From contig NC_092459.1 of NCBI RefSeq assembly GCF_047495875.1, positions 20,693,795 through 20,757,794 on the forward strand: DNA of 64,000 bases, written 5' to 3'. The notes under the pieces were generated by a model that searched no databases, was not told the DNA's origin, and saw nothing but the letters and a program-made list of their open reading frames with translations. A program made the translations under genes and the position numbers. Origin of the DNA: Pithys albifrons albifrons. Its lineage: Eukaryota; Chordata; Aves; Passeriformes; Thamnophilidae. Shown one piece after another: positions 50,491 through 62,799 of the stretch (position 1 is the stretch's first letter; every line of letters begins with the position of its first letter).

Positions 50491-51173
50491 CACTGTTTTG
50501 TTGCTAAGTGGCAATTAAGCCATTTTACACATGACCTGATTCAAAGACCATTTTTCCTGAGTGCTCAGTTAAATCTCCTGCCAGTCATCACATTGAGAAG
50601 ATCAGGGGTAAAGCTGCAGAGTGACAAAGATTTCCTACCTATTCCTTTTACAGTGATATAAATGTATGATTAGGTTAAATTTCCAGTACAAAAGGAGTAA
50701 AAATGATAATGATGTCAAAGGATTCCAACAATATTTTCAGGAAAAGAAAGGCCTGTGGGTACACTGCTTTGGAAAAATTAATCCCCTGACCCCCTTGACT
50801 TGGCTCGAGGAGAGCATGGAGAGCGTGTGCTTTGAGATTATTGTATTTCTTATTCTTTGTGCATTTGAATATCAATTTGCATTGCCTGTTCAAACACATT
50901 CTTTACTCTCCTGAATATATATTCCTCAGATTCTGGTTTTCTATTCTCTGTTCATCAGCTATAATTTTATTCTATTTGAAATTTTTCAGAAACATTAGAA
51001 AGCATCTCACACAGGCCAACTTTTTAGACACTTAAGTTAGGAGGTTAGTCTCCTTAAGCTCCCTGGATCAGCAAAAGAGAGATAGTTTTCCTCAAAGAGT
51101 AATTTTTATCATAATGTGCATACTAGAGAAGATCTTACTGTACATGCTTCAAATCACCCTCTAGAGGGGCTGC

Positions 51174-51188
51174 TCTCTCTCTCTCTCC
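51174..51188. repeat. (CT)n microsatellite
   Basis: A short CT dinucleotide run in a locally GC-richer patch. Confidence 0.75.
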
Positions 51189-52074
51189 TGACTATACTGA
51201 GTGACTCTGTAGCCTGGCTGTCCCGGACACCTGAGTGTGGCTGTCATTTCAGACACTGATCCAGCCATGTCCTTCTATAGCTATTACAGTCATCCCTACT
51301 CCTTAGAAATCTTGCAGTTTGTTTTCCTGGCATTGGTAGTTCATCCGTACACTGCAGAAAGAAGGCTTAAATAAACTCGTCTAAACTCAGACCAGCCTAC
51401 CAGACTGCTGATACTAAAAAGGTTGGTCCACCTTTGCCAGTTCCTGGTCATTCAGTTCTTCATTGTGTTGGACCTAATACACAAGGTTACACTTCAGACT
51501 TCTGCTATCTTAGAATCCTATTGGATTAGCAGATAGGATGGCTCATTGAAAGAGTAAACAGGATTTATGCATGGGAAGATGCAGGCATATATGATTTAAA
51601 GCTGGGCAAGGAGAACCTCTGCCTTAGAGGGAATAAGCTGTTAAATCATTTAAGCATTTGCCTGCCCTGATAAACACAAGTGATCAGTGTGTTTAACAAT
51701 CCCATTGAGTTAAATTATTTTACCAGTTAAATTATGTAAAAAAGGGAAGATTATACTTAAACTCAAAATATAAAATATGCTTCCTAAAATCTTGGAATTT
51801 TGAAACCTTATATCCTGTTGGCCCATGCAAGAAATTTTGTGCTGGAAGTTGCAGAGTAGAACAAGGTCTTTGTGCTTACCTGCCATCTCTGCATTCTTAC
51901 TTACAGCTGTAATACACTGTCTCCTAGGTGTTCCTTCCTCAACTGCTCTTCACCCCCACAATATATAACTTGCACAGTTCCCAGGCCAGGTTCCATAGCA
52001 TGTACATGGCTGGTTAACTGGCCAAAAATGTAAAGTTGGGCTAACACTAAATAAGGGACAGTAATTAGGTTTGT

Positions 52075-52096
52075 TTTGTTTTTTTTTTTTTTTTTA
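52075..52096. repeat. T-rich homopolymer tract
   Basis: GTTTTG followed by a T run of about 18. It may be the complement of a decayed retroposon A-tail, but no body is recognisable. Confidence 0.75.
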
Positions 52097-53006
52097 CTTC
52101 TACTACTCATCAATTTCCATAACACTTAGAAACTCAGCATATTTTTATATCAATAACACTGTATTGTATCTGGCTGAGCTGGAGGCAACCCTCTTCAAAG
52201 CAGCTCACATGGTGTTATGTTTTCAATTTGTGACCAAGCTGGACTAAAACCTTACTGAATGTGTTTGAAACTCTTGCACAAATTCAAAGTTACTTATGCA
52301 GAAAACAACAGAAAAAGTTTGTTCTTCAGGATAAGACCTACAATGAACACCTCCACAAGTAGTATGGACAAGTTTACACAAAATGCATTCCTGTAAACAC
52401 TTTAATTATCTATATTCAATTTTAGAGAGAGTGCTAGAATAATAATAAAATAAAAATTCTTCAGTTCTACCACTCCCTTTCCTAATGTACTAAGGATTTA
52501 TCTGGCACTTTCAGATGCAATGAACAATACCCTATTTTTGTGTGTTATTGTGCATTTTTATAGTATCTCAAGCTGCATTTGCTGATCATCTTGAGCTAAC
52601 ATTATTTACTACTCTTGTAAGCATCTTCTTTACTTTGGAAAAAAAATAAAACCAATAACAGATTTTTCTTTATTATAAAGTTCCAAACCAACATCACTGC
52701 AGTTTTAGAAGTCAAAGCATTTTTCCTGTAAGTAATCTCAATTGTAACAAAGCTCTTGAAGTCAATAGTTTCTAAAATATGGCTTTTCTTTTTTTTTACT
52801 ACTGTTTTGGCATCTGTGTTAGAAGTTATAGAGTCTTACATTATGTTGACTGGTATAACATGGCAATTGAAAAATATCTGTAGTATGACATAAATACCCT
52901 CATTTTGTTTGCAAATTACTCCCTGTATCTTGCCATATCATTGAGTGGAATTAACAAGTTACTGGAATGGCTCATAGAAGATCAAAAAGTCCAGATATGC
53001 CAAGGT

Positions 53007-53465
53007 ATGCATGCAAGTTATTGTTGTTCAAGCACACTACTGGGAGAAAACAAGCCAGACAGGAAGTTTTCATCAGATGTATGCTTTTATGGCAATCACA
53101 TAATCAACAAAACTGTGTTAGAACATCAATTACAAATGACTGACAGTGTTAAAAAGACCTTTTTTTCTCCATATAAATGGAGAAAAAGCATGTATACAGC
53201 ATGCACATTGGAAGTGCAAATTACATGTTACTACTTCAAAAACATGTGGTTCAGCATCTGTAGACAAACAAGACATTCTGCCTTCTTATTTCTGCTTCAA
53301 GCCACTAATTATTGGAATAGGGGAATCCAACACTGGGATGTCAGGAATTCAGCTGAAATCTCTATGGTAATTACAAGTAATAATCATAAGGCAACATATA
53401 AACCTAGAGCTATCTTCATATATAACATGCATTTTAGTGTTCCATTCCATAAAAATAACAACTGA
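53007..53465 (+). other. Longest open frame in the window, unidentified, probably chance
   Basis: The frame is open from 52,905 (TTG) to 53,465, but the first ATG is at 53,007, leaving 152 codons. The translation is Cys- and aromatic-rich with blocks such as HASYCCSSTLLGE and KWRKSMYTACTLEV. I see no signal peptide, repeat or known motif. There is no convincing splice acceptor upstream or poly(A) signal downstream, and the sequence is not part of a repeat I recognise. By a rough estimate from base composition, an ATG-started frame this long should occur about 0.1-0.2 times in 64 kb, so it is only mildly unusual. Confidence 0.12.
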
Positions 53466-54663
53466 TGGAGTAATTCAAAGCATTTTGTCTTAGTTTTTGA
53501 CCATGTTGGAAGTGAAATATAAGTAACTTTTTTTTAAATAAAGGAGAGAGAATATTTTTCTGTGACAAAAAAGAATACCATAAGTTTTCAGCATCCTGTT
53601 TAATGCTGATGCACACTGGAGTCCCTCTTATTTATGAAGCAAAGCACTACTAGATTCCAAGCCTTCAAATTCAAGATATTTAAATGTTATACACTAATGG
53701 TTTAGCTAAAATAAGTACCTTTTAACACATTATATCATTCATCACTCTCTAATCTCAATGCTAAACTAAGAATTCATGACTTATTTTGGAAAAAGAAAAA
53801 CCCAAAGTAATACCTGAAAATTCTGACCAATTCCCAATGTGCAATCTTTACAGAGTTATCCTGAATGCACAAACCTTGAGAATAGAACTTTGAACAACAT
53901 TTCCATAATATTCACTTCTATGTTCCTGTTCTTATTATGAATAAAACAGTGTGATAACATCTTCCAGTATTAGTTCATTATAAATGCTTTATATAAAGAC
54001 TGAAATGGAAATGAAAGTATATTTAACCAGAAATAATTGATTAATTGCTTCCTCTGTCACAGTGGTTAACAATATGAAAGGCTCCCAAAATAAGAAAAAT
54101 AAAAGCTCCACAGAAGTCTCATTTCAAAGGTATAGTCCAAAATATAACTGTTATAAAAGTTATTCAGCTACAGTACCTGAAGCCATATGCTATCAATTAT
54201 ACATAAATTCTGTTCACTCAAGATGCTAGTCTTTGTTTTCACAAACACACATGCCCCTCCTGAAATAAGCTGTGACAAAGCAGTAAGTGAAACAGGATTT
54301 TTAGCTAGTTCTGTACAATATTTTCTGTAGGTTTTTTTTAAGTCAAGTACCCCTGAGCTGACAAACAGTAATTTTTGGACGAAGGTTTTACTACTACAGA
54401 CTAGAACTTGGGACTTCTCTGACAAGAGAACTCAGAATTGAGACTGATGCAGAAGCATGTTTATAACAATGCAAAACCTATCCTGTCTCTCAGGACTGCT
54501 GGTGTACAACTTCACACTGCTTAGTGTGTTGCAAAAATCTGTGCAGAGTCTCCTCTGGATCCCTCTCTCATTATCTATCATCTCTGAAGATTAAAATCTT
54601 AAGACTGCTACTCTACTTGCCTTATCCATCTTTTCCATTTTGCTTTAGTTCTTATTTGTGACA

Positions 54664-55174
54664 TTCACCTGGAGTGCTGCATCCGGCACTGGAGGCTCTA
54701 ATAGAAAAGGACATGGACTTGCTGGAGTGAATCCAGAGGAGGCCACAAAGATAGTGAGAGGGCTGGAGAACCTCTACAGGGAAGATAGACAAAGAGCTGA
54801 GGTTGTTCAGCCTGGAGAAGAGAAGCTTCTGGGGAAACCTTATAGCACTTTCCAGTACCTAAAAGAGGGCTACAAGAGAGCTAAACTTTTTAGAAGGGTA
54901 TACAGTGACAGGATAAGGAGGAATGGCTTTAAACTGACAGTAGGTTTAAAACATATATTAATATTAAATTCTTTACTGTAGGGGTGGTGAAGCACTGGAA
55001 CAGTTTGCCCAGACGGGTTGTGGATGTCTCAGCCCTGGAAGTGTTCAAGGCCAGGCTGGATAGAGTTTTGATCAGCCTAGTTTAGTGGAAGGTGTCCCTG
55101 GTCATGGCAGGGGGGTTGGAACTTTAGGTTGGAACATCTTGAGCATCGCTTCCAAAGCAAACCATTCTCTGATA
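54664..55174 (+). mobile_element. CR1 LINE, 5'-truncated, coding end plus 3' UTR
   Basis: The copy starts near TCACCTGGAGTGCTGCATCC (the 'LEYCIQ'-type region of CR1 ORF2). It passes GAGGCCACAAAGAT, CAGCCTGGAGAAGAGAAG, CAGTACCTAAAAGAGGGC and GGAAGTGTTCAAGGCCAGG, and ends in the degraded terminus AAACCATTCTCTGATAT. The 107-codon frame at 54,658-54,981 is CR1 sequence read out of its original frame and is not a gene. A small insertion after AGGTTTAAAAC distorts the region near 54,950. Confidence 0.93.
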
Positions 55175-55283
55175 TTTTCCAAAAGCTTCTTTGCTGAATG
55201 TACGATTAGTGTTAAGAGAGGTGTGGTCTTGTGGGAAACACAGCAAGTATTTCTTGCTTCCCACTTTTCTGGTCTTTTCATGT

Positions 55284-55360
55284 AATATATAGATATATAT
55301 AGTCCACTTATATATATATTTATATGCATATATACATAATTACATAATATACAATATGTG
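55284..55360. repeat. AT-dinucleotide-rich microsatellite patch
   Basis: Interrupted TA/ATAT runs with several short perfect stretches immediately downstream of the 54.7-55.2 kb CR1 copy. Confidence 0.75.
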
Positions 55361-56433
55361 TACATTACCAGATACCAAATGACCTGTAAAATGAGACAGT
55401 AGAATATCTGTTAGACAAACCAATGGATTTTAAATAAAAGCTAAAGAATTAAATGAAGATTTAGGATTGTTCAACACCATTGACATTTATATAGTATGAA
55501 AACTATATCTTCCTTCAGTTTCTTTGGTTTGCTAAACTTCCTTTCATCTCTGTTTACCCCCTTAACCATCATAAAAATGGTCTTAATGAGGTACAATGGA
55601 CCACATAAAATATGCCTGCAAACAGCTACTAGAAACAGCTAGTAGAATACTAGAAATCTATTTCTCAGAAGGGGGGGAATATATTCTACTCTCCTGTTAT
55701 CCTGTATTTTGAACTTTTCTTTCTTACTAATGTACTTCCTCTAATTATGCTTTCTGTTATATTATTTATCTTAATAATCAGCAGTTAAAAAGTTGACATA
55801 CAACTTGGACTGCAATGGACTTCAAGACTTCAAAGTGCTACTTTGGAATGGATCCAGACTCAACCTTTCTACTTCCACTAAAAAAATACTAGATCACAAT
55901 TTTGCATAAAAACCTCATTGTGTTTTCTGATGGTGATCGAAACCCACTTTCACACACACTATAAAATTTTACACCTGAGGTTGAATGACTCTTTTTTTAA
56001 GAGATTAAGTAAATCTCTATTAATTAAGCAATATGAGTGCACATTTCAGTGAAACAAAACAAAACAGAACACCCCCAAACTTTTAAAACTGTAAGGCCTT
56101 AAAACTTTAGAGGATTCCTCAAGTCAACAACTAAACTAGAAATGTATCACAGACCATCATGAAAATAGTACAACCACAAAATACAGCACTTTCTTAACTA
56201 TTTGTGCATGCCAGTATCTGCTTGATAAATAAAACTCACAATTACTATGAATCTAAATTAGTGAAAATAAATCATTTTGTGTAATCCTGGACTGCTAATG
56301 TTTTCAAAATTAGGATGAACATCTCCATTAATGCTTCATGTGCAAGTGTTATTCTTAAATAATAAAAATCTTCTTATAAACAAAAAGTACATTTTAAATG
56401 TATTGGACGAATATTAGAAAAAAGTCTAAGTAG

Positions 56434-56471
56434 AAAATTATATTTCTAATATGAATTAGAAATATAATTTT
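56434..56471. repeat. Perfect AT-rich hairpin, 17-bp stem and 4-nt loop
   Basis: The left arm 56,434-56,450 (AAAATTATATTTCTAAT) and the right arm 56,455-56,471 are exact reverse complements, separated by the loop ATGA. Pairing stops abruptly at both outer ends. It could extrude as a cruciform or fold in RNA, and it could equally be a remnant of a small inverted-repeat element. The AT content and short stem argue against a microRNA precursor. Confidence 0.85.
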
Positions 56472-59400
56472 GAAAATTAATTGCAAGGATAGAAACAAAT
56501 ATTGTTTCAGGGAAACAGATTGCTATACAGTATAAAAAAAATACTGTCCACATAGTAGAGCTGTACTTTATGAACGTGTAACAAAAAGTTATCCACATGT
56601 ATTTTGTCAATATACAGCAGGAATTTGCAGTGTGGTTAGAACATGGCCAGACACCAAGGTCTTGAGTTATTTGATACCTTAGAGATATTATGACATGACA
56701 ATGAGACAGTTAATGCATAACACACAGATAATATAGAAATGCAAAAAATAATATTTTGCCATTATTTCTGCTTGTCAAAACTTACTACCAAAAATTCTCA
56801 GCTTTCTGTCAGAAATTCTCACTACAAGTTCCTGGTGGAGTTTTCCTGCCAAAAGATCCTGCTATTGTTTATGTTTATCATATCTCTTCAAACATCTGAA
56901 TAGGGCAACGTGTCAAGAAACCACATACAACCTCCTTTGAATACTATAAAAGTTGAGGAGAAATTTTGGAAAATCAGGGAGAGGAAAGAGAGAGAGTACT
57001 GGTTATTGTAGCCAAGAATCTATCCCCACCTTCCCCTCATGTTATTTTCCACCATCACCTGCTGCCTACCTGCCACCAGAGACTGAAACACTACTGGCCT
57101 GGAGAGAACTAAGACCCACCATGCCACATGCATGAGTTATATCTTATCCTTCTACCCTAACCATACTTTTGAGGGCCAAAAGCTGCTGCTGAATCAGAAC
57201 CCTGCATGGTCTGCGACATGACTCCACCAAACATCCTGGCTGCATTCAAACTAAAACTGCTATGACTCCTGTCCTGCACCTAAAGAGATAACACAGAAAA
57301 GTGGCAGAGACAAACAAAAAGGGGCAGAAACTGCTTCTCCCCCAACACACACCAGCTCAGCAGAAAGATAGTTTTGTATAGTATCTTTTCAATGCTTCTA
57401 GAAGTAATCTGAGCCTTTTCCAAAATTTTCTTATTTCTTCTCTTTGCATCTCTTAGCAATTTTTTTTTAATCAACAGATGACGTGAGTGACTTTTAATTT
57501 TGCTGAGGGAAATATTCAAATCTGAAGTTCCTAAGGGACAAAGGATTATTCTTAGGCAGTGGAAATAGTCCCATTTTCTTTCCAGGGAAAAATAGTCCTT
57601 GTTTTCCTTTAATGGTTGCAGCCACTTAAATTAATGTCAAAGTCAACTTAGATGCCTTTTTCATCAGAAAATGGCAAAAAAGGAAACAGCTTCAGAATAC
57701 AATTCAGGTGTTAGAATTGTGTGCTTCTCTGTATTTTTCCATCAACTATTAAAACAATGTATACCAACTCTGTCCCTGGGTTAGCCATTTCAGTTTAGTG
57801 CCTGTGGGGTGAACACAGTTACATCTATGTAGAACACATAAACTAACATCAGTGGTATTAGCTTTTGCAAGCCTGTTATAGTGCATGTATCTTCCTAATT
57901 TTCAAAAGAATAGAATGAAAGTAACTTAACCATTCCTCAGGGAAAGCATAGGGGTGGTATGAGTGTCAATAAAAAACTAATTTGGTCTACAGAATTTTTA
58001 TTACAAGTCTCCCCATCACAAATGCCATGAAAGAAAGAAAAAAACCTACTTTGTCTTCATATAAATATCAAAGTGTATTTATACTTGCAGATGCAAGCAA
58101 GATTACCCAAAGTGAGGATGTATAGGGCTCTATTAACCTGTATCAGTGTGTTGTACTTCCAATTCAACAAACATCTCCTGTGAGCTCAGCATCACTGAAT
58201 GCACCTCAAAAGCACAATAAGACCTATGTGCAGGCAACTGACCAATATTTTTTCAAAATAGCCTGAGAAGCAGCAGCAGTACTTTGACAATAGCATCATT
58301 GGTGTCTTAGCTATATCCATTAACTTAGTGACACTATTTCCAAAATGAGAGCTATCTCACTCCTTCTTTGCTGTTTACTGTCTAGATAGTCTGCACCAAA
58401 AACAAATGCCTTTTTTTTCAGATAAAATGCCAAAAAATTCCTCTGCTCTTTCTCTGCAATCCTAAATTAGTCCACTGCTTATATGCGTATTTGTCTTCCA
58501 CACACTGAAGCATTTTTTATGGTTCCATTACAACCTGCAGTCTCACCATGAACTGTGACAAGTGTCTGAATTGTTCTGTTTATCCAGATGAAAATTAAAA
58601 ATGGTCAGGTGTAATGCCTAATCTCATTACAGTAGCAATCCTCATCTTCAGTACTGAAACAGCTAAGAATTTCTGAAATACTTTGGGGTTTTTTGTGCTA
58701 TAGAAGTTAATTAGTATTATTACCATTTATATACTAAAAAATCATCAAATGGTAAGATTCAATCATTACTGTCTTCATCTAACCCAAACCCTCCAGTAAA
58801 CAAGAATATTTTCTTGATATTGTTATTATTTATAAAGATCCAATTTTATCCTTTATAGTTTCATCAAGCTATTATAGTAGCACTAAAAGGTAAATACACA
58901 AAAATTGTATCTCATAAATGATCAAAAGTATATCAGCAAATTACAGCAAATGACATCACTGCAGTCGACAGGTTGAAAAAAATGCAAATGAATGACCAAG
59001 CCAAAAAAACGAGAAAAGAAGAAAATATGAAGTACTGATTTACAACCTGTTAAGAAATGACAATGAATGCTGGCACAATCTGTGAACAGGACATTCTAGA
59101 CTCATTGTGAAGACTTATTTCAGGGAACACTGCCAATAAAAACAAATAATGTGGGACTCAGCAGTCTCCAGACTTCTTCCAATAAAGAGATATAATCAAT
59201 CAATTATATTGTATTTCTAATAGGTTTGTTCCTCTGTTTTTTAATAAATTCTTTTAATAAATTCATTCTTTGTTTTTCCATTAAATCAAGAAAAGAAAAA
59301 AGATCTCCATGACAGACAGAACAAGGAAGGAAAAGATGATTTTTCAGGAAAGAGAAACTGCCTACTGGATTACTGAATTTGGACAAAAGAACTGAATTAT

Positions 59401-60401
59401 TAAAAGTGATTTTGTACCTTGTAATGCATATGCTGCAGTTAACAAGCTGTAATTCAGAAAAGCAAACAAATAAATTGCTGGTAGTAATAAAACAGTAATT
59501 TCCTTGCTACATTACCAGTTCATATGAAACTAATTCTACACCAATGCTTGCCAAAAAAACCAAAACCAATTTCCCAGAAATTACAACATTTTAACTACCA
59601 GCTACAACCTAAGAACTCCTTATTTCTATTTTACCTGAAGCATAATAAGCAGTTTGTACACATGCAAAAAATAATTAAATACATTCAAGTCTACTTTGAA
59701 GTTTCATTACTCCACTCTATTTTGATATGAATGAAAATAAAAAGATGAGAAAAACAGGAGCCTTAATATTCTAACATTTATTATCTCTCTGCTTTCCTTA
59801 AAGGCTATGGAAGACCTATTTATTCTTCTGCATTTTAGCTCAATTTCCATAGCAGCACAACATGATTGATGCTGAATTAAAGAAGAAATCCCTCAGGAAG
59901 GGTTCACATTTCTTGGGTGTCTGATGTACCATCTTGATTTATTGTAGCTTTGGCTAGACTTCACACCAACTGCTGTGTAGTCATCAGATAAACTAAAAAC
60001 AGACCTGGAAAATGCTGAAAACGATACCTACACAGCCCCTAATTATGTTCATGTCTGTAATTATTGCTAAAGAGATTTCTGAAGAAAGAAACTTTTCTCT
60101 GATTATATAGTTTATTGTTTAGAAAGATCACAGAGTTCTACATTTCTTCTGGCTGCTGAGAAATACGACACTGTTCTCCAAGACTTAGGTAATGTTTCAG
60201 TGCTGAACACATGCATTACAGCTTATTGCTACAAAGTTTGTGAAAATGGACAGAACAAGGTTGATCAATATCTTTGTAAGAAATTTTGAAATGTAACAAA
60301 TTATTTATTTGATAGCACTTTGCAAAGAGTTCGATTACATATTTCATTGGACTCCTTAAACCACACGTAATGCAGTATGAGGTCACAGTTGTTGCCAGTC
60401 A

Positions 60402-60414
60402 GGCTGAGTCAGCA
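60402..60414 (+). promoter_or_regulatory. MAF/NF-E2-type recognition element (T-MARE-like)
   Basis: GGCTGAGTCAGCA matches 12 of 13 positions of the T-MARE TGCTGAGTCAGCA. It differs only at the first base, whereas the copy at 10,632 differs at the last. It lies in unique sequence. Binding is inference. Confidence 0.4.
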
Positions 60415-61470
60415 ACAGCAAAAGGAAAAAATGGAATCTTGAAAAGGTAGAAGCAGCACCGTTCAAGTGATTTAATAGCTGCAGATTAAAACATTAAATA
60501 CTGGTTATAGGAAATTGCAACACTGCAAGTAGAGAACTAAAACCTCAGAGCCACTGATAGAAACAGAAACAGTAATGCTGCCTCTGTGAATCCATGCAAC
60601 ACATTACAAGTTATACCACGTGTCACCCAGTGGAAGCTCAGCTCAAAAATTTCAGGAATACTGGGCATTTTGCTAAATTTTGTCATTTTGCACGAGCTAA
60701 GAAACAAAAAACTGTGCCGGATAATACTTAGTGCTTTAAATTGGGATAGAAATTGTTCCATGGAGAAAATTAGATATAGTGTGAAAGTTTCTAGACTATC
60801 AGGAAAACAAGTTGATATTGATAAGCATGAGCTAAGCTGCCTATGTGGACAACATCTATTTATTTGGAGTACATTACTGTTGTGATTTTCAGATTACAAG
60901 CTTTGGAGTACAGAATTTCATAACTATTGATTACTTCAAAGATTTCGTAAGACATCACAGGGAAAATCTCACTGAGTAAATAAATTTTATTTATATTTAC
61001 GACATATGCTAAAAAGGATATGTAGTAAACACAACACAATATTTCTAAAAGCAACCTTAAATCCAATAAATACAGTTAGTTGTTCAATATTTTCTGTGTT
61101 TAAAAAGGAGAAAAGGTTACATGCAGAAATGTAGCATTTCTTGAAGTTGATATATGAAAAGACACTAATTTCTTACAAAAGTTCTGCTACCAAAAGGAAA
61201 TTTAATTTTCCTGGATAAATGTTTGACACACTTATCTTGAATAGTAAATATTTTATGACTCAAATATAAATAGTCTCAAACTGAGCATCTACAAAGTTTG
61301 ATCCTGTGTTAAAATCACTGTGACAGCCACTGTCTCCCAATATGGACTGAAATCAGCCCCTGGAAACTACTTCATTTCCGTCAATAACATTTTGAGAACT
61401 GAAGGAAGAACTATCTCATTGTTCTTCCGTATGAATGAACTAAAGAAAAAAAAAGGAAATTTATGGTCTG

Positions 61471-62765
61471 ACAGAAAGCTCTGAAGGTCACTCACTTCAA
61501 CTCCCTACTAAAAGTATTTAGATCAGGTTGCTAAGGGCTCCATCCAGTTAAGTCTTGAACATCTAGAAAAATGAACAACCCCTCTGGGAAACTTGTTCCA
61601 GCATTTCACTGCCCTCTTGAATTTTTTTTTAATTTTATCTAATTGGAATTTCCCACATTTCAACTTGCATCTGTTGTCTTTCATCCCTTTGCTGTGCACC
61701 TCCATATAGTCTTGTTTTGTCTTCATTGTATGCTCCAACTGGGTAGTCATGCAGCAATAGGGTCTCCTATGTGCCTTCTCTTAATCTAAGCAGGTCCAGG
61801 CTTTTCAGCCCTTCCTTATACATCAAGTGCTCCCATTCCCTCTCCTGCAGAACTTCTTCCTATACAGGCAGCTCCCAGCTATACTGTTAAAAAGGGATGT
61901 CTCATCCTTGGTACAAGACTTCGCATTTGCTTTTACTGATCTTCATCTCCTGTCAATCAATTCCACTGGCTAGTCCCGGTCACTCTGATGGAAGACCAAA
62001 TGCTGTTACCCTGGCATTGTTGGCATCTCTGTCAATCAGATATTGTCCTCAAACTTATCAAAAGTACACTCCATTCCTTAATCCAAATCATTAAAATAGA
62101 CACATTTTTCTGTTGATTTCAGAACTGATTGCTGAGTGATGCTCCTAGTTACAGGATACCAGATGGATTCTGCCATACTGATTATACCGCTTTCATTCCA
62201 GCAGGCCACCCAGCTGTACACTCATCTTTATTTTCACCTCTTTAGCCCATATTTTACCAATTCAAGAAGAGACAGCACCTTGCTAGTGTCAGGATATATA
62301 ACATCCACTGCTTTTCCCTTGTCCATAGTGTCAGTTAGCCCACAGAAAGCAATTGCTGTGTTCAGGCATGATTCACCCTCAGTAAATCTATGCTGGCTGG
62401 TCTTCATCACATTCTTCCTATTCATACATAGGAAGACTTATTGTGCAACCTTCCCAACCTGATGCCAACAGTTTAATTGATTGTTTTTAGTGCCCCCATT
62501 GAGAATGGAAGTGGCTTTTGTCTTTTTCAGTCATCAAGAACCTTCCACAGTTGCCATAAGCATTTGAAGATGGCAGAATGCAGTTTTACAGTGACAGCAC
62601 CCAGCTTCTTTAGCACCCTCAGTGCACCTCATCTGGTACCATGGACATATAGGCGGCTATTTGACTTAAATGCTCCCTGTTACTTTCCTCTATGATAGGG
62701 GCCACCTCACTCCCACAGTCTCTGTTAGTAGTCTCAAGGACCTGGGAAGCATGAGGCCAAACCCG
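61471..62765 (-). mobile_element. Old CR1 LINE with antisense reverse-transcriptase sequence
   Basis: A long minus-strand CR1 copy. Its 3' part (about 61,471-61,880) matches the terminal region through blocks such as CTCTGAAGGTCA, CTCTGGGAAACTTGTTCCAGC and GCCTTCTCTTAATCTAAGCAGG. The stretch 61,900-62,440 is the RT domain (complement of the region containing CTTATCAAAAGTACACTCCAT and ATCCACTGCTTTTCCCTTGT). The stretch 62,440-62,765 is further upstream in ORF2 (CAGTCATCAAGAACCTTCC, CATCTGGTACCATGGAC). Divergence, deletions and stops show it is dead. Plus-strand ORFs here are antisense noise. It is clearly older than the 23.4 kb copy. Confidence 0.85.
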
Positions 62766-62799
62766 AACAGTGAAAAGTGAACAAAATATGGCACTGAGT

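Larger units (their letters stand above)
47894..54663. other. AT-rich non-coding stretch with two less AT-rich patches
   Basis: Patches at about 48,000-48,430 and 51,150-51,500 are richer in G+C than their surroundings and may be old repeats or conserved elements. I can name neither. Listed separately are an A-rich tract at 49.1 kb and a 16-bp duplication at 50,455. The longest open frame of the window (to 53,465) is discussed as its own entry. Confidence 0.55.
55175..61470. other. AT-rich non-coding stretch, no gene seen
   Basis: Unique AT-rich DNA with an AT-dinucleotide patch at 55,284-55,360, a perfect hairpin at 56,434-56,471 and a MAF-like motif at 60,402. A moderately GC-richer patch at about 56,990-57,290 is unassigned. 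No ORF resembles a known protein. Confidence 0.6.

Noticed and set aside
54658..54981. 107-codon ORF as a novel gene
   Set aside because: The DNA is CR1 3' sequence (CAGCCTGGAGAAGAGAAG and similar blocks). The open frame is accidental.
56434..56471. microRNA precursor
   Set aside because: The stem is only 17 bp with a 4-nt loop and almost pure A/T. Typical precursors need a stem of about 30 bp or more.
57280..57519. Lys/Arg-rich minus-strand ORF as a coding exon
   Set aside because: It starts with TTG, and its Lys richness follows from A-runs. No acceptor, donor or family resemblance was found.
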